This document shows, piece by piece, positions 1 through 8,391 of a stretch of DNA of 64,000 nucleotides; the first letter of the stretch is position 1; each line of letters starts with the position of its first letter. This DNA is from Actinomadura darangshiensis. Its GTDB lineage: Bacteria; Actinomycetota; Actinomycetes; Streptosporangiales; Streptosporangiaceae. The notes under the pieces were generated by a model. That model had not been told where the DNA came from and ran no database searches. It saw only the letters and a program-made list of their open reading frames with translations. The position numbers and the translations under genes are program-made. The DNA lies in contig NZ_SMKY01000004.1 in the NCBI RefSeq assembly GCF_004349235.1, positions 1-64,000 of the forward strand, in the 5' to 3' direction.

Positions 1-126
1 CTCGACATCCCCCTGCCACTGCCGCCCCTGACCATCGGCATGGCCTGGCACCCCCGCCACGCCGCGGACGGAGCACACGGCTGGCTCCGCACCGCCGTCC
101 GCCGCACCCTCCAAGCCCCCGCATAG
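1..126 (+). CDS. LysR-family regulator, C-terminal fragment
   Basis: Only the last 41 codons are present; the gene enters from the left edge and ends at TAG 124-126. The tail includes GMAWHPRHAADGAHGWLR, which resembles the end of LysR substrate-binding domains, where an aromatic residue plus W-H-x-R and D-x-x-H-x-W-L-R are common. No helix-turn-helix is visible because the N-terminus lies outside the window. It converges on the ABC ATPase gene that ends 13 bases further on. The family call rests on a short tail and is tentative. Confidence 0.6.
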   Translation, partial: LDIPLPLPPLTIGMAWHPRHAADGAHGWLRTAVRRTLQAPA

Positions 127-138
127 GCTCCGGTCGGC

Positions 139-819
139 TCATACCCGGTCGGCCTCGGCCAGCCGGCCGTCGGCCATGGAGTACACGCGGTCGGTGGAGG
201 TGAGCTGGGCGAGGTCGTGGGTGACCATGACCGCGGCGAGCCGCCGCTCCCGGGTCAGCCCCTCCAGCAGCTTCACGATCTGCTCGCCGCGGCGGTGGTC
301 GAGGGCGCTGGTGGGCTCGTCCACCAGCAGCACCTCGGGATCGTTCATCAGGGCGCGGGCGATGTTGACGCGCTGGCGCTCGCCGCCCGAGAGCTGGTGC
401 GGCCGCTTGTGCTCCTGGCCCGCGAGGCCCGTCGCGGCCAGCAGCTCCCGGGCCCGGGCTGCGGCGCCCCGCGCGGAGCGTCCGGCCATGTGCGCCATCA
501 CCGTCAGCTGGTCGAGGGCCGTCAGCGAGCCCAGCAGGTTGGGCTGCTGGAAGACGATGCCCACGTGGTCGCGGCGCAGCCGGGTCCGCTCGGCGGGGCG
601 CAGCCCGGCGACCTCGCGGCCCGCGACCGACACCGTCCCCGACGCGGGCCGGATGAGCGTCGCGGCGACGGCCAGCAGGCTCGACTTGCCGGACCCGGAC
701 GGGCCGACGACCGCGGTGAACTCGCCGGCACCGACGCTCAGGCCCACCTTGTCGAGCGCGGTCAGCGTCCGGTCCCCGTCGGGGTAGGTCAGGACGACGT
801 CGTCGAGAACGAGGGTCAT
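139..819 (-). CDS. ABC transporter ATPase, MacB/LolD type
   Basis: A 226-residue ATPase that should energise the FtsX-like permease encoded immediately upstream. It starts MTLVLDDVVLTYPDGDRTLT. Visible motifs are Walker A GPSGSGKS, a Q-loop in VFQQPNLL, the signature LSGGERQR, Walker B VLLVDEPTSALD and the switch His in VMVTHDL. Length and motif spacing fit the LolD/MacB group, whose members drive lipoprotein release, peptide or antibiotic export, or cell-envelope work rather than solute import. The ATG overlaps the permease stop as ATGA, indicating translational coupling. No substrate can be read from the sequence. The divergent histidine kinase/response regulator pair is a plausible controller. 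Confidence 0.9.
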   Translation of the reverse strand: MTLVLDDVVLTYPDGDRTLTALDKVGLSVGAGEFTAVVGPSGSGKSSLLAVAATLIRPASGTVSVAGREVAGLRPAERTRLRRDHVGIVFQQPNLLGSLTALDQLTVMAHMAGRSARGAAARARELLAATGLAGQEHKRPHQLSGGERQRVNIARALMNDPEVLLVDEPTSALDHRRGEQIVKLLEGLTRERRLAAVMVTHDLAQLTSTDRVYSMADGRLAEADRV

Positions 820-1898
820 CGTGCGGCTCCGAGCGCGGTCAGCGGATCGACGGAGGTGATCTTGCGGACGGCGAGCGCGGCGCCCACCGCGCCGAGCGCG
901 ATCATCACCGCCATGGGGAGCACGGTGGTGGCGGCCGAGACGACGAACGGGACGCCGTCCCCGATCGCGAGGCCGGCCAGCGCGCCGATGGCGCCGCCGA
1001 GCCCGGCCCCGGCCAGCAGCACCAGGACGGCCTGGGCCAGCGCGTCGCGCAGCAGATAGCCGGTGCTCGCGCCGAGCGCCTTCAGCACCGCCACGTCTCC
1101 CCGGCGCTGGATCGTCCAGACCGTGAAGAACGCGCCGATGACCAGGGCCGAGATGGCGAACAGGAAGCCGCGCATGAGCTCCAGCGACCCGTTCTCGGCG
1201 GAGAACGACGGGATCGCGGACTTCGCGTCCCGCTGCGGGATCGTGGTCGTGCCGAGCCGCTGGTCGGCCGTGTCCAGGCCGGGATGCCCGGTCACGCGCA
1301 GCAGCAGGACGGTCGCGACCTGGCCGCCGCCCGATGGTTCGATGGCGCGCCAGTCGTCCAGCCCGATCCAGGCGACCGGCGTATGGCTGTAGGACGACGC
1401 GCCGCCCGCGCCCGCCACCGTGAACCGGTGCCCGGCGATCTGCACGCTGTCGCCGGTCTTCAGCCCGGTGCCCTCGGACAGTTCGGCCGACAGCACGATC
1501 TGGCCGGACGCCAAGGAGTGGCGGGCGTTCCCGGTCTCCTCCCCGCCGCCAGGGGCCGCCCCGAAGAGCGCGACGGGTGCGCCCTGCTCCCCGGACGCGC
1601 CGAAGGCGATCCGGTTCATCGAGATGCCGAACGGCTCGGCCGTCACCCCCGCGACGTCCTGCCAGCCCTTCAGCGTCTCCTGATCGATCCGGCTCTCGGC
1701 GAACGAGGTCTCCCCGTCGGCCGTGCCGAAGACGATGCGGTCGGCGGGCAGGTTCTCGATGGCCGAGGCGCTGTCGCGCGCCAGCCCCGCCGTCAGGCCC
1801 GACAGCATCGTCACCAGCAGCGTGATGAGCAGCACGACCGAACCCATGAGCGCGAACCGCCCCTTGGCGAACCGCAGGTCTCGTAGTGCCACGAACAC
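816..1898 (-). CDS. FtsX/MacB-like ABC transporter permease
   Basis: About 360 residues from the GTG at 1898, starting VFVALRDLRFAKGRFALMGS; a further-upstream start would add a poorly conserved arginine-rich tail and was not chosen. One membrane helix lies near the N-terminus (FALMGSVVLLITLLVTMLSG). A large extracytoplasmic domain follows, then three helices at the C-terminus (GFLFAISALVIGAFFTVWTI, AVLVLLAGAGLGGAIGALAG, VLPMAVMIALGAVGAALAV). This 1+3 topology is the MacB/FtsX arrangement. It is coupled to the downstream ATPase by a 4-base overlap. A mechanotransmission-type exporter or lipoprotein-handling role follows from the family; the substrate is unknown. Confidence 0.85.
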   Translation of the reverse strand: MFVALRDLRFAKGRFALMGSVVLLITLLVTMLSGLTAGLARDSASAIENLPADRIVFGTADGETSFAESRIDQETLKGWQDVAGVTAEPFGISMNRIAFGASGEQGAPVALFGAAPGGGEETGNARHSLASGQIVLSAELSEGTGLKTGDSVQIAGHRFTVAGAGGASSYSHTPVAWIGLDDWRAIEPSGGGQVATVLLLRVTGHPGLDTADQRLGTTTIPQRDAKSAIPSFSAENGSLELMRGFLFAISALVIGAFFTVWTIQRRGDVAVLKALGASTGYLLRDALAQAVLVLLAGAGLGGAIGALAGLAIGDGVPFVVSAATTVLPMAVMIALGAVGAALAVRKITSVDPLTALGAAR

Positions 1899-2067
1899 CG
1901 TGCGCCCCCGTTTCCCGTACGTCTGAGTGGACGTTTCCCAGCGTGCGGGGCGGGCACGTCCCGGCGCATCGTGCGCCGGGACCGGGGAATCGCCTTCTTC
2001 CGGACGGCCGGACATCAATCTTTCGATCGATCCGGCCCACCCGGGCAGCGCCTACCGTGAGTGAGAC

Positions 2068-3279
2068 ATGCGGACCGATCTGTTCTCTCCAGCGATGCGG
2101 CTGCTCGGCTGGGCCGTGCACGGCACCTTCCTGGTGCTGCTCGCGATCGCCCTGGTGCGAACCCTGCACGACGAGCAGGCGTTGATCGCCGCAGGCGGCC
2201 TGGCTCTCGGAATCGGCTACGCCGGCGGGGTGGCCTGGGCCGGGCGTCATCGACGTCCCCGCCAGGGCCCCGCCCGGCTTTGGCTCGCGCTGCTCACCGC
2301 CGGGTGGGCGGGGCTGGCCCTGTCCTCTCCCGACTTCGTCTGGCTCGCCTTCCCGCTGTTCTTCCTTTACCTGCATCTGCTGCCCCTGCGCGCGGCGCTG
2401 CCCGGAGTGGTCCTGCTGACGGCCGCGGCGATCGGGGGCGTGGCCTGGCACGGCGGCGGGCTCACGGTGGCGGAGGTGCTCGGCCCGACCATCGGCGCGT
2501 CGGTCGCCACCCTGATGGCCCTCGCCTACCAGGCGCTCTACCGGGAGAGCGAGGAGCGCCGCCTGCTCATCGAGGACCTGGTCCGCACCCGCGAGAAACT
2601 GGTCGAGGTCGAATCCGAGGCGGCCCGGCTCACCGAGCGCGAGCGCCTGGCCCGCGAGATCCACGACACCCTCGCCCAGGGCATGTCCAGCATCATCCTG
2701 CTGCTGCGGGCCGCGCGCCGCGATCTCGGCGGCGACGCGGAGGCCGCGCTGGCTCGGGTGGCGGAGGCCGAACAGGCCGCCGCGGAGAACCTTGAGGAGG
2801 CCCGCAACTTCGTGCGGGCGCTGGCTCCGCCCGCGCTGCAGCAGTTCTCCCTCGCCGACGCGCTGCGCCGGACCACCGAGTCGGCGGCCGCCCGTTCCGC
2901 CGCCCGGATACGTTTCGAGATGTCGGGAACTCCCGCTGAGCTCCCGGTCGACTACGAGGTGGCGCTCCTGCGCATCGCCCAGGGGGCGCTCGGAAACGCC
3001 GCCGGGCACTCCGAGGCGGAGAACGTCGGAGTGACGCTGACCTATCTCGACGACATGGTGGTGCTGGACGTCTTCGACGACGGACGCGGCTTCGATCCCG
3101 CGGCGGCCGACCGTCCACCGGCGGGACCGGGGAACGGCGGCGGCACCGGCTACGGGCTTCGGGCGATGCGTGATCGAGCCCGCGCACTGGGCGGGACGCT
3201 GACGGTCGAGTCCGTGCCGCGGGAGGGGACGGCCGTGGTGGCGACCCTGCCGCTGCCCGGCGGCGAGGTGCGGCGATGA
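2068..3279 (+). CDS. NarL-type sensor histidine kinase
   Basis: A 403-residue kinase with about five hydrophobic segments in the first 155 residues forming a membrane sensor. A coiled-coil linker and a HisKA_3 dimerisation/phosphoacceptor region follow: the motif REIHDTLAQG has its His at about residue 199. The C-terminal HATPase domain shows an unusual N-box (ALGNAAGHSEAENV) and a G1 box DDGRGFD. A glycine-rich stretch then leads to GYGLRAMRDRARALGG. The stop overlaps the response regulator start (ATGA at 3276-3279), so the pair is co-translated. It is divergent from the MacB-like exporter, a common arrangement in which the two-component system senses envelope stress or an antimicrobial and controls the exporter. 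That link is inferred. Confidence 0.9.
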   Translation: MRTDLFSPAMRLLGWAVHGTFLVLLAIALVRTLHDEQALIAAGGLALGIGYAGGVAWAGRHRRPRQGPARLWLALLTAGWAGLALSSPDFVWLAFPLFFLYLHLLPLRAALPGVVLLTAAAIGGVAWHGGGLTVAEVLGPTIGASVATLMALAYQALYRESEERRLLIEDLVRTREKLVEVESEAARLTERERLAREIHDTLAQGMSSIILLLRAARRDLGGDAEAALARVAEAEQAAAENLEEARNFVRALAPPALQQFSLADALRRTTESAAARSAARIRFEMSGTPAELPVDYEVALLRIAQGALGNAAGHSEAENVGVTLTYLDDMVVLDVFDDGRGFDPAAADRPPAGPGNGGGTGYGLRAMRDRARALGGTLTVESVPREGTAVVATLPLPGGEVRR

Positions 3280-3914
3280 GCGAGCCGATCCGGATCCTGC
3301 TGGTGGACGACCACCCGGTCGTGCGCTCGGGCATCCGCGCCATGCTGGCCGGCCGGTCCGGCTTCGCGCTGGTGGGCGAGGTCGCGACCGGCGAGGAGGG
3401 CGTGGCGGAAGCACGGCGTCTGCAGCCCGACGTGGTGCTGATGGACCTGCGGCTCGGCGCAGGCGTCCACGGGAGCGAAGCGACCCGGCAGATCACCTCG
3501 GCGGGTGCCGGCGCGCCCCGGGTCCTGGTGCTCACCACGTTCGACACCGACGCCGACATCCTCGCCGCCATCGAGGCGGGCGCCACCGGCTACCTGCTCA
3601 AGGACGCGCCTCCCGAGAAGCTGTTCACCGCGATCCGGTCGGCCGCCGCCGGCGACAGCACGCTCGCGCCCAGCGTCGCGTCGCGGCTCCTCGGCCGGAT
3701 GCGCTCCCCCGTCGCGACACTGACCGCACGCGAGCTGCAGGTGCTGGAACTGGTCGCCGAGGGGCTGTCGAACCGGCAGATCGGCAAGCGGCTGTTCCTC
3801 AGCGAAACCACGATCAAGACGCACCTGGTGCACATCTACGCCAAGCTCGACGTCGACTCCCGGACCGCCGCGGTCGCCGCGGCCACTCGCCGCGGCCTCA
3901 TCCGCGCGTCCTGA
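3276..3914 (+). CDS. LuxR/NarL-type response regulator
   Basis: A 212-residue DNA-binding regulator, cognate partner of the preceding kinase. The receiver domain begins IRILLVDDHPVVRSGI, with the phosphoacceptor Asp at about residue 57 in VVLMDLRLG, Thr in VLVLTTFD and Lys in YLLKDA. The C-terminal LuxR helix-turn-helix reads LTARELQVLELVAEGLSNRQ followed by KRLFLSETTIKTHL, matching the four-helix GerE fold. Its 3' end overlaps the convergent glycosidase gene by 17 bases within a short tandem repeat. Likely targets are the divergent exporter operon, but no operator was identified. Confidence 0.93.
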   Translation: MSEPIRILLVDDHPVVRSGIRAMLAGRSGFALVGEVATGEEGVAEARRLQPDVVLMDLRLGAGVHGSEATRQITSAGAGAPRVLVLTTFDTDADILAAIEAGATGYLLKDAPPEKLFTAIRSAAAGDSTLAPSVASRLLGRMRSPVATLTARELQVLELVAEGLSNRQIGKRLFLSETTIKTHLVHIYAKLDVDSRTAAVAAATRRGLIRAS

Positions 3915-5256
3915 TCCGCGCGTCCTGATCCGCGCGGCGCCGGACGTACAGGCGGTCGCCGTCACGGCCTGTCCATTCCAGCCGGACGACTCCGGGCACG
4001 GCGGCGTCGGCGATGCGCGCCGGGTCCGCCCAGTAGCCGGCGTTCGGGTTGCGGAAGAACGTGGACCACGGCCGTCCGCTGCCATCGGTGAAGAAGTTGT
4101 TGTGGCCGGCGCCGACGCCCGCGGTCCACCGCTCCGAGTACGGGCCCTCGAAGGTGTCCGAGACGGCGGCGATCACGTCGTACTGGTACTGCGTGCGACC
4201 GGGACCGGGCGGATCGTAGGCGTGGCGCGTGCTGCCGTCGGAATTGGCCGACGTCCGGTCCCACGCGGCGTGCATGAGGTAGTACTTGCCCCCGAACTTG
4301 AAGACGTAGGCGCCCTCGAGGTACGGCTCGGGCGAGTAGGGCGTCTGCCGGAACTTCGGGAGGCCGGTCGTCGGGACGATGTCTTCCATGTCGTCGCGGA
4401 ACTTCGCGTACAGGTCGTTGTGCAGCACGAGCCACGCGTCGTCGCCCTCCGCGTAGAGGCCGCCGTCGATGTGGTGGTAGGCGCCGGGCTCGACGAAGGC
4501 CGGCCCGCCGGTGACCGGGTCGCCGAACGGCTTGTCGCGGTTGCCCTCGGCGAGCCGGTACGGGCCTTCGATCCCGCCCTCGCTCACCAGCATGAACGAG
4601 CCGACCTTGCGGGAGTGGTCGCCCATGCACGCGACGATGTACCACGTGCCGCGGACGTAGTGCAGTTCCGGCGCCCAGACCTCGCCGCGCTTGCCGAACT
4701 GCTCGTCGTACCAGTACTCCTGCCACGGGGCGACGACCATGCGTCCGGCCCGGTTCTCACCGGCGAACTCGGGAGACCACACCTTCCCCCTCTCGGCGCC
4801 GGGCCGGACACCGGTCGTGTCGACCAGCCGCCACGGTCCCCGCAAGGACGGTGACACCCACACGAAGATGCCGTCGTTCCAAGGGGCGGCCCGGTCGAGC
4901 CCGGGCACGCGGGAGGTGCCGGTGGCGACGTAGAGCGGACGGCCGTCGACGACGAAGAAGTTGACGTAAGTGTCGCGCATCCAGACCAGGCCCCGCTCAC
5001 GGTCGCGGGGGCGCAACTCGAGCGGGAGGATGAAGGAGTTGTCCCGACGCGGCCACAGGTCCTGCCGGGTGTCGGCGAGGCCGTAGGGCTCCAGGTCGGG
5101 CCAGTTCGGCGGGTACCGCCGCAGCGACGCGGCCTCCGCCGGGGACGCCTGCGCGACGGCGGCGGTGGCGGGCAGTGCCGCCCCCGCCAGGGAGCCGGCG
5201 ACACCGATCAGCAACGAACGCCGGTCGAGGTGCGGGCCGTAATCGTAGCTGGTCAT
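3898..5256 (-). CDS. Secreted GH43-like glycoside hydrolase
   Basis: A 452-residue enzyme with a Tat-type export signal: DRRSLLIG near residue 12, then a hydrophobic stretch and an Ala-rich cleavage region near residue 35. The body has GH43 (five-bladed beta-propeller) hallmarks. A catalytic-base Asp lies in WMRDTYV (about D95), the block EVWAPELHYVRGTWYI occupies the usual WAPD position but with Glu, and the likely general-acid Glu is in YLEGAYVFKFGGKYYL. The family cleaves arabinose-, xylose- or galactose-containing polysaccharides; the specificity here is not readable. ATG 5256 was chosen because GGAGGAG lies six bases upstream; GTG 5259 is the alternative. Divergent from the sulfatase operon, it probably shares the ROK regulator and acts outside the cell to release oligosaccharides. 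Confidence 0.8.
   Translation of the reverse strand: MTSYDYGPHLDRRSLLIGVAGSLAGAALPATAAVAQASPAEAASLRRYPPNWPDLEPYGLADTRQDLWPRRDNSFILPLELRPRDRERGLVWMRDTYVNFFVVDGRPLYVATGTSRVPGLDRAAPWNDGIFVWVSPSLRGPWRLVDTTGVRPGAERGKVWSPEFAGENRAGRMVVAPWQEYWYDEQFGKRGEVWAPELHYVRGTWYIVACMGDHSRKVGSFMLVSEGGIEGPYRLAEGNRDKPFGDPVTGGPAFVEPGAYHHIDGGLYAEGDDAWLVLHNDLYAKFRDDMEDIVPTTGLPKFRQTPYSPEPYLEGAYVFKFGGKYYLMHAAWDRTSANSDGSTRHAYDPPGPGRTQYQYDVIAAVSDTFEGPYSERWTAGVGAGHNNFFTDGSGRPWSTFFRNPNAGYWADPARIADAAVPGVVRLEWTGRDGDRLYVRRRADQDARIRTRG
3901..3928. repeat. 14-bp tandem repeat across two convergent stops
   Basis: The unit TCCGCGCGTCCTGA occurs twice in tandem, and a third partial copy (TCCGCGCG) follows. The response regulator stop TGA (3912-3914) is the end of the first unit. 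The glycosidase stop lies just left of it at 3898-3900. The duplication adds coding sequence to the glycosidase C-terminus (DARIRTRG) and may be a replication-slippage product. Confidence 0.8.
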
Positions 5257-5323
5257 CACTCACTCCTCCTTCGTGGCGCAGGACGCCGGTGCCCTGCCTG
5301 GCACGAGACGCTATAGAGACTCA

Positions 5324-5348
5324 TTCCGCCGGTGAACATGCGACGGAA
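5324..5348. promoter_or_regulatory. Candidate ROK operator 1
   Basis: Inverted repeat TTCCGCC, 11-base spacer, GACGGAA (six of seven positions pair). It lies between the divergent GH43-like gene and the ROK regulator operon, close to a TATAGC-like -10 for the glycosidase (minus strand, about 5311-5316). The half-site is shared with the second repeat at 5407-5430. Confidence 0.45.
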
Positions 5349-5406
5349 AGGTCGTTGGACGCGTGGCGGGGCCGGGTACGACACTCGTTCGGAAACCCCC
5401 AGGATC

Positions 5407-5430
5407 TTTCTGTCGGAGTGTTGACGGAAA
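5407..5430. promoter_or_regulatory. Candidate ROK operator 2
   Basis: Inverted repeat TTTCTGTC, 8-base spacer, GACGGAAA (seven of eight positions pair), with a TTGACG -35-like hexamer embedded at 5421-5426. It sits 26 bases before the ROK regulator ATG. Half-site GACGGAA recurs at 5342-5348, so two copies of one operator may control both divergent transcripts. Confidence 0.5.
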
Positions 5431-5455
5431 AATCCCCCACTGCCAGCGTTGCCGC

Positions 5456-6730
5456 ATGGCGACGTCGGCTGGAGTGCACGCGCTGGTAAGGCGCACTCAC
5501 GAAGAACGCGTCCTGCGCGTCCTGCGCGAGCACGGCGCCCTGAGCCGCGGGCAGATCGCCCTTGCCGTCGGGCTGTCCCGCACCACGCTCTCCGAGATCA
5601 CCGGCAGCCTGCTGCAGCGCGGCGCCATCGTGGTGGTCGACACCGACGCGGCCAAGCGGGAGGGCAGCGGCCGGCCGGCCGAGCGGCTCGCCCTGGACCC
5701 CGCCTCCGGGCAGTTCATGGGTGTCGACTTCGGCCATCGCCGGGTGCGGCTGGCGGTCGCGGACGCCTCACACGAGATCATCGTCTCCGGGTCGGAGCGG
5801 TACGACGACGCCCCGTGGCCGGTCCGGCTCGACCTGGCGTTCCGGCTCATCGACCGCCTCGGCGCCGAGTCCGGCGTGCGCTACGGCGCACTGCAGGGCA
5901 TCGGCATCGGGGTCCCCGGACCCTACAGCGCGACTCCGGGCGTCCTCGTGACGGCACTGGACGAACCGGCGCCGGCCGGCACCCCCGAGGCATCGGCGCA
6001 GGCCGCGTTCGCGGCGCGGTTCAGGGCGCCCGTCATCGTGGACAACAACACCCGCCTGGCCGCGCTCGCGGAGGTCGTCTTCGGCCACAGTTCCGTCCAG
6101 GACCTTCTCTACCTGCGGATCTCCGACGGCGTCGGCGGGGGGCTGGTCGTCGGCGGGCGCCTGGTCACCGGATCGTCAGGGCTGGCCGGCGAACTGGGGC
6201 ACGTCACCGCCGACGCGGACGGGCTGGAATGCCGCTGCGGCAAGAAGGGCTGCGTCGAGACGCTGGCGTCGGTTCCCGCCATCCTGGGAGCCTGCCGGGA
6301 GCAGGGTCTCGCCATCGAGGACCTCGGCGGCCTGGCCGCCGCGGTCGAGCGTTCCGACCCGATCGCGGACCGGGTGCTGCGAGCGGCCGGGGCCGCCGTC
6401 GGCCGGGTCCTGAGCGCGGCGTCCCTGATCCTCGATCCCGCGGACATCGTCATCGGCGGAGAGATCACCCGAGTGGCGCCCGCTCTGCTCCGGCAGGCGG
6501 CCGCCACCATCGCGCGCGAGCAGTTTCCCCGCGCGCGGAAACCGGTCGTGCGCCGAGCCGAGCTCTCCGACGACGACGGCGCGCTCGGCGCCCTCGCCGC
6601 GCTGTTTCACAGCTCGCCGCTGCTGGCCGCCTATCCGGAGGCGCCCGAGACGACGTCCACCGGTTCCGCGTCGATCGAGCGTGCACGGAAGACAACGAAC
6701 AGAGGAGTGGCTTATGGCCGTGCTCAGTGA
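5456..6730 (+). CDS. ROK-family transcriptional regulator
   Basis: A 424-residue regulator. An N-terminal winged helix ([20 protein letters not shown], then [16 protein letters not shown]) precedes an actin-like ROK domain. Sugar-site and zinc motifs are GELGH and the cluster [13 protein letters not shown] repressors bind DNA until a sugar or sugar phosphate docks. The start is ATG 5456; an upstream in-frame region to 5363 was excluded because it overlaps the candidate operators. The 3' end overlaps the permease gene by 17 bases, so this is the first gene of the sulfatase operon and likely an autoregulator. The ligand is unknown; a galactose derivative is suggested by galT downstream. Confidence 0.9.
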   Translation: MATSAGVHALVRRTHEERVLRVLREHGALSRGQIALAVGLSRTTLSEITGSLLQRGAIVVVDTDAAKREGSGRPAERLALDPASGQFMGVDFGHRRVRLAVADASHEIIVSGSERYDDAPWPVRLDLAFRLIDRLGAESGVRYGALQGIGIGVPGPYSATPGVLVTALDEPAPAGTPEASAQAAFAARFRAPVIVDNNTRLAALAEVVFGHSSVQDLLYLRISDGVGGGLVVGGRLVTGSSGLAGELGHVTADADGLECRCGKKGCVETLASVPAILGACREQGLAIEDLGGLAAAVERSDPIADRVLRAAGAAVGRVLSAASLILDPADIVIGGEITRVAPALLRQAAATIAREQFPRARKPVVRRAELSDDDGALGALAALFHSSPLLAAYPEAPETTSTGSASIERARKTTNRGVAYGRAQ

Positions 6731-7562
6731 CCAGGGCGCCCAGGCGAGTCGCACCGGCCGGGGCGGCACGCGCGCATCGGCCGGCCGAGGTCGCTCGAGT
6801 ACGGCGGCGGGCCCGCGCCGCCGAGGACTGTCCCTGCTGCTGAACGCCGTATCCGTCGGATTCGGCATCGCCCTGTGGTGGGGGCTGGCCGCGGCGGGCT
6901 TCACTCTCCCGACGCCGAGCGAGGTGGTGTCGAAGGCGGGCACGCTCCTTTCGGACGGCACGCTCCAGCAGGACATCGTCGCCAGCCTGGGCCGGGTACT
7001 CGCCGGTTTCGCCCTCGGGACCGCCCTCGCGATCCCGGTCGGCTTCCTCATGGGGTGGTACGGCGTCGTCCGCGGCCTCGTCGAACCCTGGATCCAGTTC
7101 TTCCGCACGATCCCGCCGCTGGCCATCATCCCGCTGGCCATCGTGCTGATGGGCATCGGCGAGACACCGAAGATCTTCGTCATCTTCCTGGCGGCGTTCC
7201 TCGTCTGCGTCATCTCGACGTTCCAGGGCGTGGTGGACGTCGACCGCACCTTGATCAACGCCGCCCGCGTCCTCGGTGCCGGGGACGCCGGGATCTTCCT
7301 ACGGGTGGTGGTGCCGGCCTCGACCCCGTTCATCCTCGTGGGCATGCGGGTCGGGCTCGGCTCGGCCTGGGCGACGCTGGTCGCCGCCGAGCTCATCGCC
7401 GCCCAGAAGGGCCTCGGGTTCCGGATGCAGAACGCGCAGCTCTACTACGACCTGCCCACGATCTTCGTCGGACTCATCGCCATCGGGATCCTCGGCCTGC
7501 TCATGGACCGGGTGCTCCTGCTGGCCGAACGCAAGCTCACCGGATGGCAGGAGCGCCGATGA
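6714..7562 (+). CDS. TauC/SsuC-like ABC importer permease
   Basis: A 282-residue inner-membrane permease of the nitrate/sulfonate/taurine class with about six hydrophobic segments. The EAA-type loop region ([20 protein letters not shown]) contacts the ATPase, and [20 protein letters not shown] is typical of the family. ATG 6714 is preferred because AGAGGAG (6701-6707) lies seven bases upstream; about 40 Arg/Gly-rich residues precede the first helix. It overlaps the ROK gene end and its own stop overlaps the ATPase start (ATGA). Together with the next two genes it forms a complete importer. Given the linked sulfatase, a sulfate ester is the likely cargo, as in AtsRBC-type systems; this is inference. 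Confidence 0.9.
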   Translation: MAVLSDQGAQASRTGRGGTRASAGRGRSSTAAGPRRRGLSLLLNAVSVGFGIALWWGLAAAGFTLPTPSEVVSKAGTLLSDGTLQQDIVASLGRVLAGFALGTALAIPVGFLMGWYGVVRGLVEPWIQFFRTIPPLAIIPLAIVLMGIGETPKIFVIFLAAFLVCVISTFQGVVDVDRTLINAARVLGAGDAGIFLRVVVPASTPFILVGMRVGLGSAWATLVAAELIAAQKGLGFRMQNAQLYYDLPTIFVGLIAIGILGLLMDRVLLLAERKLTGWQERR

Positions 7563-8377
7563 CCACCCCGCCAAAGATCTCGGTCAAGGGCATCACCAAG
7601 ACCTTCACGCTCGGCAAGGACTCCTTCACCGCGCTGGACGACGTCTCACTCGACATCGAGGACAACGAGTTCGTCACCGTCGTGGGCCCGTCCGGATGCG
7701 GCAAGAGCACGCTGCTCAACATCCTGGCCGGCCTTGAGGAGCCCACGGACGGGCAGTCGCTCGTGGACGGCTCGGCGGTCTCCGGCCCCGGCCCCGAGCG
7801 CGGCGTCATCTTCCAGCAGTACGCGCTCTTCCCCTGGCTGACGGTCCGCAAGAACATCGAGTTCGGGCTGAAGACGGCGCGCGTGTCCAAGGCGGAGCGC
7901 CGCGACCGGGCCCAGCACTTCATCGAGATGGTCGGACTGGAGCAGTTCGCCGACGCACTCCCCAAGATGCTGTCCGGCGGGATGCGGCAGCGTTGCGCGA
8001 TCGCCCGCGCCTATGCCGTGAACCCCTCGATCCTCCTGATGGACGAGCCGTTCGGTGCGCTCGACGCCCTCACCAGGGTGAAGCTCCAGGAGCAGCTGCT
8101 CGACACCTGGAGCAAGGAGCAGCGCACCGTCCTGTTCATCACCCATGACGTCGACGAGGCGGTCTTCCTCGCCAATCGCGTCATCGTGATGGCCGCCGAC
8201 CCCGGCCGCATCTACGACGTGGTCGACGTCGACCTTCCCTACCCGCGATCGGAGGAGTTCCGGCTCAGCACGGAGTTCGCGGCGCTGCGCAACCGCGTCT
8301 GGCACTCCGTGTACCACCAGGACGGCCGCACGGCCGCCGATTCGAAGCACCCCACGCCGTCGTCCGCAACGGCCTGA
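7559..8377 (+). CDS. TauB/SsuB-like ABC importer ATPase
   Basis: A 272-residue ATPase with Walker [11 protein letters not shown]-loop [12 protein letters not shown], signature LSGGMRQR, Walker [13 protein letters not shown] and switch His in [14 protein letters not shown]. The FPWLTV block and overall length match TauB/SsuB/NrtD ATPases. It starts [20 protein letters not shown] at ATG 7559, overlapping the permease stop by four bases, and is followed after 14 bases by the substrate-binding protein gene. Confidence 0.93.
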   Translation: MTTPPKISVKGITKTFTLGKDSFTALDDVSLDIEDNEFVTVVGPSGCGKSTLLNILAGLEEPTDGQSLVDGSAVSGPGPERGVIFQQYALFPWLTVRKNIEFGLKTARVSKAERRDRAQHFIEMVGLEQFADALPKMLSGGMRQRCAIARAYAVNPSILLMDEPFGALDALTRVKLQEQLLDTWSKEQRTVLFITHDVDEAVFLANRVIVMAADPGRIYDVVDVDLPYPRSEEFRLSTEFAALRNRVWHSVYHQDGRTAADSKHPTPSSATA

Positions 8378-8391
8378 CCCGAGGGACGGAC

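Noticed and set aside
1899-2067. Specific operator for the response regulator between exporter and kinase genes
   Set aside because: I looked for a symmetric site and a consensus promoter and found nothing better than chance.
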